Positions 1 through 8,535 of a stretch of 64,000 nucleotides of DNA are shown here, in pieces. This DNA is from Rhodococcus jostii NBRC 16295 (GTDB taxonomy: Bacteria > Actinomycetota > Actinomycetes > Mycobacteriales > Mycobacteriaceae). The notes beneath the pieces are model-generated. The model was not told the DNA's origin. It saw nothing but the letters and a program-made list of their open reading frames with translations, and did no database searches. Within the stretch, counting starts at the first letter, position 1, and each line of letters starts with the position of its first letter. The DNA is taken from the NCBI RefSeq assembly GCF_001894825.1, contig NZ_BCWY01000036.1:26381-90380 (forward strand), read 5' to 3'. Both the position numbers and the translations under genes were made by a program.

Positions 1-186
1 GTGTATCCGGCGCCGACGGTCCTGGGAGGTCAGGCGCTGAGCATCACCCTCACGAGCCGGTCCGGTCAGCTCGACGTCGGTGTCGTGGGCGATCGACACG
101 CGGTCCCGCATCTGCAGCGGATCATCACGCACCTGGAGACGTCGCTGAGCGACCTCGAGAACGCGGTGGCCGCCTCCGGCACCTGA
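1..186 (+). CDS. Wax ester synthase/diacylglycerol acyltransferase, C-terminal fragment
   Basis: Only the last 61 codons lie in the window; the gene enters from the left edge. The pattern LSITLTS, then a short spacer, then VGDRHAVPHLQRI is the typical end of the actinobacterial WS/DGAT (DUF1298) family. These enzymes transfer acyl-CoA to diacylglycerol or fatty alcohol, making triacylglycerol or wax ester at the membrane/lipid-body surface. The catalytic HHxxxDG motif is upstream and not visible. The GTG at position 1 is an internal codon, not a start. Family recognition is good; substrate preference cannot be judged. Confidence 0.75.
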   Translation: MYPAPTVLGGQALSITLTSRSGQLDVGVVGDRHAVPHLQRIITHLETSLSDLENAVAASGT

Positions 187-189
187 CCG

Positions 190-1260
190 CTATCCGAGTG
201 GACGCCGCAGCGAACTGCGGTCCTGTTCCCAGCACTGTGCCACGTGGTCGCCGACGAGGTCGTCGAACGCGAGGCAGGCCGCGGCCCCCAGCAGGATGTC
301 GTCACCCACCTCCGGCCGGGCGGCCACCAGACCGCCGGCGAGGTCCCGGCAGACGATCTGTTCGTGCACGGAATCGGCCTCCACGTGCTCGTCGAAGAAC
401 AGGGTGGCCGCCGTCCCGAATCCGAGGCGGCGCAAGCCGGCGCTGTACTTCTTGCTCGGCAGCGCGGACGTGGTCTCGACGGCGCACAGGTGCCCGACCA
501 GGGCGCCGAGCCGGCTGCGGTGCAGACCGAACAGCGACAGCGCGTTCAGTGACGCCAGTGTCACGGCGGGCACCGCGTCGATGTAGTGCGCGTAGCGGTC
601 CGACAGACCCAGTTCGCGCATCGTCGTCGCGAAGAGGGCCGAGTGCATGCGCTCGGCCCTGCCGCCGCCGTATTCGTCGGACTGCACCTCCACCAGCGCC
701 GCCTTCGGTGCGCCCGCGAGCCGCGGGATGCCGAGAGTGTGCACGTCGGCCTCCCGCAACTGGTTGAGGGAGCGGTGGATCAGCAGTTCGCGGAACTGCG
801 TGAGATCCGCGTCGTGTGCCATGTAACCCGACAGTCCCGGCGCCGTGCTGGGGGCCGTCATGTCCCACAGGGCCGCCACCACGTCGTCCGCGCCGGTCGG
901 CGGGTCGGCGAGGTCGCGGATCGCGGCGTCGAACGGAACTTCGAGCGCCGACCGGGCGGCGATCAGATCACTGTTCCACTCCCATTCGTCGCCGACCCCG
1001 GTGATCCCCTGCAGGTGCAGCTCGTACAGGGCGGTGAGACAGATTTGCGCGTCGTCGTCGACCAGGATCGCGCGGGGATCCTCGTGCGCGGTGGACGCGA
1101 GCGACCGCGCCGCCGACACGAACGGTTCGGCGTCCGCGCGCTCTCCGCGCAGAATGGAGAACAGCAGTTCGCTCACGGGACCGCGCGGCGCCGGAAGGGG
1201 CATCGAGGTTCCCGATTGCGCCACCGTGTCCGACATCGACCGAGAGTGCAAGGTAGTCAT
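190..1260 (-). CDS. Iron-containing redox enzyme, haem-oxygenase-like fold
   Basis: A 356-residue protein resembling the actinobacterial 'iron-containing redox enzyme' family, whose fold is the TenA/haem-oxygenase helical bundle with a His/Glu diiron or iron site. Candidate ligands are a Glu/His-rich helix near the C-terminus (FFDEHVEADSVHEQI) and an earlier ELHLQG segment. Its reaction is not known from sequence. The start at 1260 is chosen because GGAG lies six bases upstream; an in-frame ATG at 1236 has no clear ribosome site. The gene is back to back with the CDGSH gene with no bases between the two start codons, which suggests linked roles in iron/redox chemistry (inference). Confidence 0.7.
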   Translation of the reverse strand: MTTLHSRSMSDTVAQSGTSMPLPAPRGPVSELLFSILRGERADAEPFVSAARSLASTAHEDPRAILVDDDAQICLTALYELHLQGITGVGDEWEWNSDLIAARSALEVPFDAAIRDLADPPTGADDVVAALWDMTAPSTAPGLSGYMAHDADLTQFRELLIHRSLNQLREADVHTLGIPRLAGAPKAALVEVQSDEYGGGRAERMHSALFATTMRELGLSDRYAHYIDAVPAVTLASLNALSLFGLHRSRLGALVGHLCAVETTSALPSKKYSAGLRRLGFGTAATLFFDEHVEADSVHEQIVCRDLAGGLVAARPEVGDDILLGAAACLAFDDLVGDHVAQCWEQDRSSLRRPLG

Positions 1261-1479
1261 ATGAGCTCCATTCCCACTGCCGGGACCGACGACTCCGACG
1301 TGACGATCACAGTCTGCCCTGATGGTCCACTCCTGGTGCGTGGTGCTGCGCGGATCCTGGACACCGAAGGTAACCCGATCGGCAACCATCGGGCCACCGT
1401 GGCGTTGTGCCGCTGCGGGCGGACGAGCATCGCGCCCTTCTGCGACAGTTCGCACAAGAAGAAGCGGCGGCGCCCGTAG
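1261..1479 (+). CDS. CDGSH iron-sulfur domain protein
   Basis: A 72-residue protein with one CDGSH-type cluster motif near its end: CRCGRTSIAPFCDSSH, giving the three-Cys one-His ligand set for a 2Fe-2S cluster. The tail is strongly basic (KKKRRR). Such small single-domain proteins are thought to carry electrons or clusters. The ATG at 1261 has AAGG seven bases upstream, but this lies inside the divergent iron-enzyme gene, because the two ATGs touch. Pairing of this family with haem-oxygenase-like iron proteins suggests a redox partnership (inference). Confidence 0.8.
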   Translation: MSSIPTAGTDDSDVTITVCPDGPLLVRGAARILDTEGNPIGNHRATVALCRCGRTSIAPFCDSSHKKKRRRP

Positions 1480-1493
1480 CGGCCGCCACCTCC

Positions 1494-1796
1494 CTACTGC
1501 ATTCCGCCGGAGTCCACGTGATCGTCGTGCTCCGGGCGCCCATCCTTCGTGCTCGTCGTCCGACCTTCGTACGGCGGTGTCGCCGGTTCCGCGTCTCCGG
1601 GTGGGAGCGACCCGCCGGCAGCAGCGGGATCGGCCCCCGGTTCCGCGGTGGACTGCACTTCCTTCTGGTCCAGGGAACCCGGCTCGCGGTCCGTCTGACC
1701 TGTTCCGGGTTCGCCCGGGCCCGCGTCTCGCGAGTCTTGGGGGCCTCGCTCGGACTGAGGCTCCTCGTGCAACTGCTCGCCTGGTTCGGTACCCAT
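1494..1796 (-). CDS. Hydrophilic low-complexity protein, unknown function
   Basis: About 100 residues, very rich in Gly, Glu, Pro, Asp and Thr, with no hydrophobic segment and no domain I recognise. It is probably intrinsically disordered. The ATG at 1796 has AGGAG six bases upstream, which supports a real gene; a longer reading from 1898 lacks a ribosome site. It lies 17 bp downstream of a 22-residue hydrophobic mini-ORF on the same strand, so the two may be cotranscribed. The base composition fits coding use in this genome. No function is proposed. Confidence 0.55.
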   Translation of the reverse strand: MGTEPGEQLHEEPQSERGPQDSRDAGPGEPGTGQTDREPGSLDQKEVQSTAEPGADPAAAGGSLPPGDAEPATPPYEGRTTSTKDGRPEHDDHVDSGGMQ

Positions 1797-1813
1797 GATC
1801 TCTCCTGGTGTAG

Positions 1814-1882
1814 CTATGCCCGCCGGCGTGCGACGACGAACGCCACGACAGCGACGAGTATCACGAGGGCGATGATTTCCAT
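1814..1882 (-). CDS. 22-residue membrane micropeptide candidate
   Basis: ATG at 1882 to TAG at 1814 encodes a peptide with an acidic N-terminus (MEII), an uninterrupted hydrophobic helix rich in Val/Ala/Leu and a basic end (RRRA). This is the layout of a single-span membrane micropeptide with the positive end inside. No good Shine-Dalgarno sequence precedes the ATG, so translation is uncertain. A second peptide of similar design occurs at 8071-8166. Confidence 0.35.
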   Translation of the reverse strand: MEIIALVILVAVVAFVVARRRA

Positions 1883-2150
1883 TCGTACGGTTACCCATCC
1901 GCCGGAAAGCTACCCAGGGCCCTGATTCCCGCGCGGCCGATTATTGCGAGACTCATTGGTAAACAAGGTATCCCGCCGAACTCGGTGGGCCGAGGCCGTC
2001 CACGGCGGCGAATGTGCCCGACTGCCGTCGACTTCATGGGGTAACGTCGGAGTCCTGCACGGTTGAGCCCCCAGCCGCAATGGACGGGCACGGTCGCCGC
2101 ACCCTCTTTCGTGCCCGTCTCCTTCGTCGCTCGACCGTGAGGAGTACGTG

Positions 2151-2606
2151 ATGAAATCTGGTCTCAGTGCACTACCACGACCACATGACCCCACCGAGAA
2201 TTCGACGCTCTTCAGCTGGGCCCTCGAGCCCGAGTACGGGCGGCTCACCGTCGCCTGCGCGCCGGGCGCGGGTGGGATCCTCGTCGTCCGGATATCCGGC
2301 GACATCGACGTCACCACGCTCCCGTCGTTCGGAAGTCATCTCGTCGAGGCGATCGACGAGCGATTACCGTTCGTGCTCGACCTGACGGACGTGCAGTTCT
2401 GCTGTGCGGCGGCGCTGTCGATCCTCGACGTCATGGCCGCTCGAGCCCGCAGGCTCGCTGTGCCGTGGGCCGTGACCGGGAACAACTCCGTCCGCAGACC
2501 ATTGACGGCGATGGGCATGGCCGTGACGATCCCCTTCTGCACCGATCTCGAGGACGCTTTCCGCCTGGTCGCCAAGGAGATTCACCAGGGTGGGCGCTCG
2601 GCGTGA
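2151..2606 (+). CDS. STAS-domain protein (anti-sigma antagonist type) lacking the usual phospho-Ser
   Basis: A 151-residue protein with a single STAS fold from about residue 35 to the end: a [11 protein letters not shown] strand-turn, LDLTDVQF, then a C-terminal helix. In typical anti-anti-sigma factors LDLTDVQF is followed by D-S-S/T-G, whose Ser or Thr is phosphorylated by an RsbW kinase. Here the positions read C-C-A-A-A, so that switch is absent. The ATG at 2151 has GGAG six bases upstream. Its stop overlaps the otsA start by four bases (GTGA), implying one operon and coupled translation. It may be a constitutive partner of the SigF system encoded 4-5 kb away (inference). Confidence 0.75.
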   Translation: MKSGLSALPRPHDPTENSTLFSWALEPEYGRLTVACAPGAGGILVVRISGDIDVTTLPSFGSHLVEAIDERLPFVLDLTDVQFCCAAALSILDVMAARARRLAVPWAVTGNNSVRRPLTAMGMAVTIPFCTDLEDAFRLVAKEIHQGGRSA

Positions 2607-4045
2607 ACGAGACTGCTCCGCACGGTTCATCCGACTTCGTGGTGGTTGCCAACCGCCTCCCGGTGGATATGGAGACACTCGACGACGGCTCGACGCGGTG
2701 GAAGCGGAGCCCGGGCGGGCTGGTCACCGCCCTCGAGCCCATCCTTCTCGGCCGGGAGCGCGGATCGTGGGTGGGCTGGCCCGGGGTGCCCGACACCAAG
2801 GTCGAACCCATTTCCTCCGGCGGGCTCGACCTGTACCCGGTGGAGTTGAGTGCGGACGAGCTGTCGCGGTACTACGAGGGCTTCTCCAACGCGACGCTGT
2901 GGCCGCTGTACCACGACGTGCTGGTGGCACCGGTCTTCGACCGGGTCTGGTGGCACACCTACCTGGATGTGAACCGCCACTTCGCCGAAGAGACCGCGCG
3001 CACCGCCGCCGAGGGCGCCACGGTGTGGGTGCAGGACTACCAACTGCAGCTGGTCCCCCGCCTGCTCCGCGAGCTGCGTCCCGACCTGACGATCGGATTC
3101 TTCCTCCACATCCCCTTCCCGCCGGTGGAGCTGTTCATGCAGTTGCCGTGGCGCAGGGAGATCGTGGAGGGACTGCTCGGCGCCGATGTCATCGGCTTCC
3201 ACCTGCCCGGTGGGGCGAACAATTTCCTGTTCCTGGCGCGCAAGCTCCTGGGGCTCGACACCACGACGGCAGGCGTCGGTGTGCGGAGTGCACTCGGCCG
3301 GGTACAGCTCGACGACCGGGTCGTGCAGGTCGGCGCGTTCCCCATTTCCGTCGACTCACGGCAGCTGGTCGAGCAGGCCACCGACCCCGACATCGTCGAA
3401 CGGGCCGCGGAGATCCGTCGCGAACTCGGAAACCCCCGGAAGATCCTCCTCGGAGTCGACCGACTCGACTACACCAAGGGCATCGACCTCCGGCTCGAGG
3501 CGCTCGGTGAACTGCTCGACGAAGGTCGTCTCGACCCGTCCGACACGGTGATGGTGCAGCTCGCCACACCGAGTCGTGAACGCGTCGAGCACTACATGAA
3601 GATGCGCAGTTCCATCGAGGAGCAGGTCAGCCACATCAACGGCGATCACGGTCAGATCGGCCGGCCGGTGGTGCACTACCTGTATCAGCCGGTCGATCGG
3701 AGCGAGTTGATCGCACTGTTCCTGGCTGCGGACGTCATGCTCGTCACCCCGATGCGTGACGGAATGAATCTCGTCGCGAAGGAGTACGTCGCGTGCCGGG
3801 CCGACCTCGGCGGCGCCCTCGTGCTCAGCGAGTTCGCCGGAGCCGCCGCCGAACTGCGGGGTGCCTACCTCGTGAACCCCCACGATCTCGACGGAGTGAA
3901 GAACACGATCGTGGCGGCACTCGACCAGGAGCGGGAGCCGGGTAGACGCCGCATGTCGCGGCTGCACCGGCAGGTCCTCGACCACGACGTGCACCGGTGG
4001 GCGCAGTCGTTCCTCGGCACGCTCGCGCCGGTTGCCACCGACTGA
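2603..4045 (+). CDS. otsA: Trehalose-6-phosphate synthase (glycosyltransferase family 20)
   Basis: A 480-residue enzyme joining UDP- or ADP-glucose with glucose-6-phosphate to form trehalose-6-phosphate in the cytosol, the first step of the OtsAB route to trehalose (osmoprotectant and mycolate carrier). Family marks are [11 protein letters not shown] at the N-terminus, [19 protein letters not shown] in place of the enteric HDYHL block (as in mycobacterial OtsA), [11 protein letters not shown], and [16 protein letters not shown] near the end. Length matches mycobacterial OtsA. The GTG start at 2603 overlaps the STAS stop. No OtsB phosphatase gene follows, so that function must lie elsewhere. 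Confidence 0.92.
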   Translation: MNETAPHGSSDFVVVANRLPVDMETLDDGSTRWKRSPGGLVTALEPILLGRERGSWVGWPGVPDTKVEPISSGGLDLYPVELSADELSRYYEGFSNATLWPLYHDVLVAPVFDRVWWHTYLDVNRHFAEETARTAAEGATVWVQDYQLQLVPRLLRELRPDLTIGFFLHIPFPPVELFMQLPWRREIVEGLLGADVIGFHLPGGANNFLFLARKLLGLDTTTAGVGVRSALGRVQLDDRVVQVGAFPISVDSRQLVEQATDPDIVERAAEIRRELGNPRKILLGVDRLDYTKGIDLRLEALGELLDEGRLDPSDTVMVQLATPSRERVEHYMKMRSSIEEQVSHINGDHGQIGRPVVHYLYQPVDRSELIALFLAADVMLVTPMRDGMNLVAKEYVACRADLGGALVLSEFAGAAAELRGAYLVNPHDLDGVKNTIVAALDQEREPGRRRMSRLHRQVLDHDVHRWAQSFLGTLAPVATD

Positions 4046-4070
4046 CCGATCGGTGCCGGGTCACCGCGGG

Positions 4071-4841
4071 TCACTCCGGATTCTTCGTGACCGATTCCAC
4101 GATCCGCCGTGCCACCTCCGCCAACTTGACGTGCTCCTGCTGAGACTGGGCGACGAGGATCTCGAACGCCTGGTCTGCGGACACCCCTCGGAGCGCCATC
4201 ACGATTCCCTTGGCCTGCTCGATGACCGCCCGGGTCTTCATCGCCCTCGTCAGGCCCGAGACCTCGTTCCTGGCCAACTCCACGCTGCGGGCACTCCTCA
4301 GCAGGCCTTCGATCGCCGTGGTGTAGACGAGCAGCACCACGGCGTCGAGCTCACTGAAGCCGTGGTCGCCCTTCCCGTAGATGTTCAGCGTGCCGGCGAG
4401 GGCCTCGTCGACGGCGAGCGGCGCGGACAGGAAACTGCGCATGCCGGCCTGGTCGAGATTGTCGGCGACCGACGGCCAGCGTTCCGCGGCTTCGCCCACC
4501 CGCGCCTTGACCACCTTCCTGGCCCCCGCGACTCCGAAGTAGTCACCGTCGATCGCCTGGAAGGTGTCGATGTCGATCGCACGGACCGCCTCGTCGGTGT
4601 CCGCGACCGTCACCACTCGCCCGTCCTGCAACAGCGAGATACCCGCCATGTCGGCACCGATAATCGCATCCACCACCTGCTCGCAGACCCGCTGCAGCAG
4701 CAGACTCATCTCCACCTGCGAACCGGAGTTCCGATTGAACTCGTCGAGTGCGGTTGCCAGGGAACCCAACTGAGCGGCGATCGTCGCGCTGTCCAGGTCA
4801 GGGGACAGCGACCCCGGGCGCTCACCTGCAGTCTCGGTCAT
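4071..4841 (-). CDS. GAF-ANTAR RNA-binding response regulator
   Basis: A 256-residue protein with a GAF sensor domain (about residues 40-185) and a C-terminal ANTAR domain of about 55 residues containing RAVIEQAKGIVM and later VKLAEVARRIVE. ANTAR domains bind twin-hexaloop RNA and act by transcription antitermination; the GAF part may sense a small ligand or redox state. The ATG at 4841 is preceded by GAGGTG at nine bases; an upstream ATG at 4883 has no ribosome site. It converges with otsA (25 bp apart). Its RNA targets are not evident here. Confidence 0.82.
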   Translation of the reverse strand: MTETAGERPGSLSPDLDSATIAAQLGSLATALDEFNRNSGSQVEMSLLLQRVCEQVVDAIIGADMAGISLLQDGRVVTVADTDEAVRAIDIDTFQAIDGDYFGVAGARKVVKARVGEAAERWPSVADNLDQAGMRSFLSAPLAVDEALAGTLNIYGKGDHGFSELDAVVLLVYTTAIEGLLRSARSVELARNEVSGLTRAMKTRAVIEQAKGIVMALRGVSADQAFEILVAQSQQEHVKLAEVARRIVESVTKNPE

Positions 4842-4988
4842 TCTCGGGTACACCTCAAATTCCGGGTGTAACCGACAGGACACCCACTGAACGAACGCAG
4901 CAGTTGTCTCTACCGTCGAGAAGACTTTACTCGACCTGGAAGCCTTCGCCGCCCACCGATCCCCGCACGGCCCGCAGCCCCGTCCGCA

Positions 4989-6068
4989 CTAACTTCGGCG
5001 CCCTCCGTGCGCGGCAGCAGATTCCCCGCTGAGCAGGCTCAGCGCCGCCGAGCACGGCCGCAGGACGCTGCCGGCGCCCATCGACGACCCGCGGGTCGGA
5101 CCGTTGTCGCAGGCGACGGCGTCCTCGAAGTCGCGGGGCCGCGCGTCCGCGGCCCGGGCAGCGGCGAAGCAACCCTCGCGGTCGTTGTGGAAGGCGAATT
5201 CGGCACGGATCATGGCGGCCAGCGCCTCGACGAACGCTGCCGCCCTGCCCCGGATCTGGGGTTCGAGGGGGTCGAACGGAGGCCGCGGTTCCAACGCGAG
5301 CCGCGTGGCGCACACGATCTCCGCGCACTGGGGCCGGCCTTCCGACAGGGCCACGACCGTTCGTCCCCACTGCTTTCCTTCGGTAACGGGAGTGGCCGAC
5401 CGCCGTAAGTTACCTCGCGCGCTCTCCTCGGTCCATGCCACCTCATCGAGTGCGTCGTCCAGCTGCCACCGGACCTGCGTCGCCCACTCACTCCAGCGGC
5501 TGGGCGTTCCAGCGGTGCCCGGTTCTCTCAGCTCCCGTGCGACGTCGCAAAGCAGCGCGGTGGCCGGCGAACCCAGCCCGGCCAGTGCTCGCTCCGATCG
5601 CGGCAGAAAGAGCTGGGGCAGCAGCACCGCATTCACGGCAACGCCGGTGACAGCGCCGAGCGCGATCTCCAGGATGCGATCTCCGAGCATCCCCAGCTGG
5701 TCCGAATCGCCGTACGTCACCATCAGCAGCGCGGTGACAGCCACCCACACTCCGCTTGCACCGAATCGACGCCAGCCGACCAGTACCGTTGCGCCCACCC
5801 CGACGGTGACCGAGTCGACGAGGGCGCCGACCACAGCGGCCAGCACCACGCCGAGTGAGACCGCAGCGAGTTGTTCACCAGCCACCCGCAGCGATCGCGA
5901 CGCGGTGACCTCGACCATGAACACCGCTGCGTAGGGCGCGTGGAACGGCTGCGGGAACCCGAGGATGCGGTCGGCGAGAATCCACGCGAGCACAGCGGCG
6001 GCGGCAGCCTTGGCCGACTGCACCACCACGGTGTGCCGGCCCGGTCTCGCCCAGGTCCGTAGGTGCAA
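4989..6068 (-). CDS. FUSC-family (aromatic acid exporter-like) membrane protein
   Basis: A 359-residue protein. The N-terminal half (about residues 15-160) has five or six hydrophobic spans, including AAAAVLAWILAD and VVLAAVVGALVDSV, and matches the FUSC/ArAE efflux type (fusaric acid resistance-like). The C-terminal half is cytoplasmic and helical. Members export aromatic acids or similar compounds. The start is read as TTG at 6068 because GGAG lies nine bases upstream; there is no better ATG. Substrate unknown. The 147 bp separating it from the ANTAR gene contain that gene's promoter region. Confidence 0.72.
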   Translation of the reverse strand: MHLRTWARPGRHTVVVQSAKAAAAAVLAWILADRILGFPQPFHAPYAAVFMVEVTASRSLRVAGEQLAAVSLGVVLAAVVGALVDSVTVGVGATVLVGWRRFGASGVWVAVTALLMVTYGDSDQLGMLGDRILEIALGAVTGVAVNAVLLPQLFLPRSERALAGLGSPATALLCDVARELREPGTAGTPSRWSEWATQVRWQLDDALDEVAWTEESARGNLRRSATPVTEGKQWGRTVVALSEGRPQCAEIVCATRLALEPRPPFDPLEPQIRGRAAAFVEALAAMIRAEFAFHNDREGCFAAARAADARPRDFEDAVACDNGPTRGSSMGAGSVLRPCSAALSLLSGESAAAHGGRRS

Positions 6069-6202
6069 CAGTGTCTTCTCCCTTCATCGATTCGGCACGG
6101 GTCGTGTGCCCGACGCCGGGAACCCGGCAACCTGAAGATTCGACCGAGTCGTGCCCGGATATGCCGCGCATGAAGTGGGACATCGACCCCGAGGACGGCG
6201 CC

Positions 6203-6502
6203 ATGAACACGCACGTAACTGCGACACACCTACAGGACCTGCTCGATTCGTCACTGCCCGATCCCGCTCTGATCCTGCAGAACGGCGCGCCGACCATCGT
6301 CGGTTCGAGTGAACAGGCCGACGAGAATCAGGTCTTGGTCATCGTGACCCGAGCGGAGCTACGCGAGCAGCTTCCCCAGGACCGCGACTGTTCGCAGAGC
6401 GATCTGGAGTTCCAGCCGCCTCACTCGAATCGACTGTCGCGGGACTGGGCGGCTGACGCGGAGTGCCGGTCAGCCGCCGCCGAGCTGCTCCCGCAGCCCT
6501 GA
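6203..6502 (+). CDS. Hypothetical protein, about 99 residues
   Basis: The reading frame from ATG 6203 (GAGG nine bases upstream) encodes a small acidic protein with ALILQNGAPTIVGSS and VLVIVTRAELREQL segments that look like a compact alpha/beta domain. I do not recognise the family. Its last 33 bases overlap the 3' end of the convergent sigma factor gene, so the C-terminal residues may not be conserved. It is divergent from the FUSC gene. ATGs at 6161 and 6170 are alternative starts. Confidence 0.45.
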   Translation: MNTHVTATHLQDLLDSSLPDPALILQNGAPTIVGSSEQADENQVLVIVTRAELREQLPQDRDCSQSDLEFQPPHSNRLSRDWAADAECRSAAAELLPQP

Positions 6503-7267
6503 CAGCGTGCGCGACAGGATTCTCGACACCTGCATCTGCGACACACCCACGCGCTGGGCGATTTCGGTCTGCGTCATCGATCCGAAGAACCGCAACATCA
6601 GCACGCGACGTTCGAGTGGCGGCAGTTTCTCGAGCGCGGGCCGCACCGAGGCGTGGCTCTCGACGTTGGCGAGCTCGGGATCCTCTTCGCCGAGTGTCTC
6701 GGCGAGCGGAAGGTCGTCGGGATCATCACCCATGGCGGCATCCATCGACAAGGTTTGGTAGGCATTCTTCGCGAGCAGGCCCTCGGACACTTCCCGGACG
6801 TCGAGTTCGAGTTCGGCCGCGATCTCACTGGCCGACGGTGACCGCCCCAGTTCCTGCGAGAGCTCGTCGACAGCCTTGGTGATCAACGCGTGGAGTTCCT
6901 GCATGCGCCGGGGCACCCGCATCGACCAGCCCGTGTCGCGGAAGTAGCGGCGCACCTCCCCCATAATCGTCGGCACCGCGTAGGACACGAAGTCGAAACC
7001 GCGGTCCGGGTCGAAGCGATCGACGGCCTTGACCAGCCCGAGCCGGGCGACCTGGAGCAGATCTTCGTGGGCCTCGCCGCGACCGCCGAATCGGCGCGCG
7101 ATGTGATCGGCGAGCGGCAGGCAGCGGGTGATGATGTCGTCGCGCAACGCGGACGTTTCCCCGGCGGACGCGTTCGACGTTCGGAGGCGCGCGATCGCGG
7201 GCGCCACGTCCTTGTAGTCGTCTCTGCCGGGGTGGTGCCGTTCGCCGCGCTCGGAGACCGGTGACAC
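6470..7267 (-). CDS. sigF: SigF/SigB-type stress sigma factor
   Basis: A 265-residue group 3 sigma factor. Region 2 includes EDLLQVARLGLVKAVDRFDP and GEVRRYFRDTGW; region 3 is LHALITKAVDELSQELGR; region 4 ends with MTQTEIAQRVGVSQMQVSRI, the helix-turn-helix for the -35 element. This is the SigF/SigB family that directs general stress and stationary-phase genes to GTTT...GGGTA promoters. The GTG at 7267 shares one base with the stop of the upstream rsbW gene (TAGTG), so the pair is translationally coupled in the classic order of anti-sigma then sigma. Confidence 0.9.
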   Translation of the reverse strand: MSPVSERGERHHPGRDDYKDVAPAIARLRTSNASAGETSALRDDIITRCLPLADHIARRFGGRGEAHEDLLQVARLGLVKAVDRFDPDRGFDFVSYAVPTIMGEVRRYFRDTGWSMRVPRRMQELHALITKAVDELSQELGRSPSASEIAAELELDVREVSEGLLAKNAYQTLSMDAAMGDDPDDLPLAETLGEEDPELANVESHASVRPALEKLPPLERRVLMLRFFGSMTQTEIAQRVGVSQMQVSRILSRTLSGLREQLGGG

Positions 7268-7701
7268 TAGATGGTGCCCCGGTATTTGACGAGTTCGACG
7301 GACACGGCCCGCGCGGCGGAACCGTCGCCGGCGACGGATCTCTCCGATACCTCGACAGCGTTCATCAGTGTTTCGAGCACGTGCCAACCGAAGCTCTCCC
7401 GGTTGGGTACCCCACCTCGGGTGAGGGGCGCACTGATCGTCACGTGCAACCCCGTCTCCGTGACAGCGAACGAGCACGTGAGTTCGGCACTTCCGGGCGC
7501 CGCCGCGATCAGTTCCGAACACACTTCGTCCACTGCAAGTTTGATATCGGCCACGTCGTCGAGCGTGAAGTCTCCCAGGACGGCGAGAGTTTCTGCGACG
7601 GCGCGCACGACGGGCAATTGTTCGAACTCCGCTGCCACACGAAGTTCCACGGGCACACCGGATCTCGTTTTCATTCGTCTTACCTCGCCGACCTCGGCCA
7701 T
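7267..7701 (-). CDS. rsbW: RsbW-type anti-sigma factor (HATPase kinase fold)
   Basis: A 144-residue protein of the RsbW/UsfX family that binds SigF and blocks it until antagonists release it. It shows DIKLAVDEVCSELI (N-box region of the GHKL ATPase fold) and a degenerate ATP lid around LTRGGVPNRESFGWHVL (G-box region). The ATG at 7701 has GGAG six bases upstream; ATG 7674 with GAGG at eight bases is an equally valid start. It sits directly upstream of sigF. The anti-anti-sigma partner may be one of the STAS proteins at 2151 or 15863 (inference). Confidence 0.85.
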   Translation of the reverse strand: MAEVGEVRRMKTRSGVPVELRVAAEFEQLPVVRAVAETLAVLGDFTLDDVADIKLAVDEVCSELIAAAPGSAELTCSFAVTETGLHVTISAPLTRGGVPNRESFGWHVLETLMNAVEVSERSVAGDGSAARAVSVELVKYRGTI

Positions 7702-7766
7702 CTGCACTCCACGTCTGTGTCGTCGGTTTCTGCGACTTCCGGCAGCGTACCCAGCTGCCGGGACCC

Positions 7767-7784
7767 TCAACCCGCCGACGAAAC
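7767..7784 (-). promoter_or_regulatory. Weak candidate SigF promoter for rsbW-sigF
   Basis: On the minus strand GTTT (7784-7781) is followed after 14 bases by GGGTCC (ending at about 7761). This is near the SigF pattern GTTT-N15-17-GGGTAT but short in spacing and off in the -10. Autoregulation of rsbW-sigF by SigF is usual in mycobacteria. Low confidence. Confidence 0.25.
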
Positions 7785-7828
7785 TAAGTGCGGATGCTCC
7801 ACGCGATCGACCCTCACCAGCCGGTGAG

Positions 7829-8074
7829 TCAGGCGATCCGCACGTCCCGGGCCTGATCCCCCGTCTCGGTTCGGCAGACGGCGAAACGCACGCGCTGACC
7901 TTCGACGAGGATGCGGTGGCCGTCGCCGGCGATTTCGGAAACGTGCACGAAGATGTCGTCGGATCCGTCAGCCGGTGCGATGAATCCGAAGCCCTGTTCT
8001 GCGTTGAACCATCGCACCGTGCCCGTGCGCAGCGTCGTCGACTGCCGGGCCGACAACGTGTCCCCCGCGCTCAT
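7829..8074 (-). CDS. Cold-shock-domain protein
   Basis: An 81-residue protein with a cold-shock domain starting at about residue 16: TGTVRWFNAEQGFGFIAP contains the RNP1-like GFGFI motif, followed by DIFVHVSEI (RNP2-like). It binds single-stranded nucleic acid and probably acts as an RNA chaperone. The C-terminus departs from classic CspA in having RFAVCRTETGDQARDV. The ATG at 8074 overlaps the stop of a 31-residue membrane peptide gene by four bases (ATGA), and GGAGG lies seven bases upstream within that gene, so the two are coupled. Confidence 0.88.
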   Translation of the reverse strand: MSAGDTLSARQSTTLRTGTVRWFNAEQGFGFIAPADGSDDIFVHVSEIAGDGHRILVEGQRVRFAVCRTETGDQARDVRIA

Positions 8075-8166
8075 CGGGGGGCCCTCCGATCGGCCAGGCC
8101 GCGGAGCGCGGCGCCGCTCCCCAGGCTCGCGACGAGTAGGACCACAAGCAGAGCCACGTTGATCAT
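8071..8166 (-). CDS. 31-residue membrane micropeptide coupled to the cold-shock gene
   Basis: ATG 8166 to TGA 8071. The peptide begins MINVALLVVLLVASLG, a single hydrophobic span, and ends with the basic tail RGLADRRAPR. GAGGAG lies six bases before the ATG, an excellent ribosome site, and the stop overlaps the cold-shock start as ATGA. Together these make translation likely despite the small size. Function unknown; it may act at the membrane or simply enable coupled translation of the next gene. Confidence 0.6.
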   Translation of the reverse strand: MINVALLVVLLVASLGSGAALRGLADRRAPR

Positions 8167-8535
8167 CGCTTCTCCTCGGCGTAAGCGGTCGACACCCTGG
8201 TCGAATTGCACCGAACGTAGTGCCTTCCTGTCGGGTGCGCGGCCGTTCGGGCCGAGCGTTTGCCGAATCGAGATGTGCCACCCCGCTCGCATCGAGCGTC
8301 CGAAAGGCAGAAGATCTGATTTGCGCGACATAGATTTTGTAGTACCGTCGAATCGTCGGAACTTCAGCGGACAAGCAAGGAACGATGCGTCACCGAATGC
8401 GGACCCGGTTGATTCGAGAATCCCGACCGGGGGTACGCGGACTGGTGATCCGCCGCCTCACACCGTGTGGCACGGAGTTCCTCGAACGACGTAGAGGTTC
8501 CGACGGCAGGCAGTAGCGAAAGAGAGGATCCGAGA

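Noticed and set aside
8408..8436. SigF promoter for dps (GTTG...GGGTAC)
   Set aside because: The spacer is 19 bases, outside the usual 15-17, and the -35 is off by one base.
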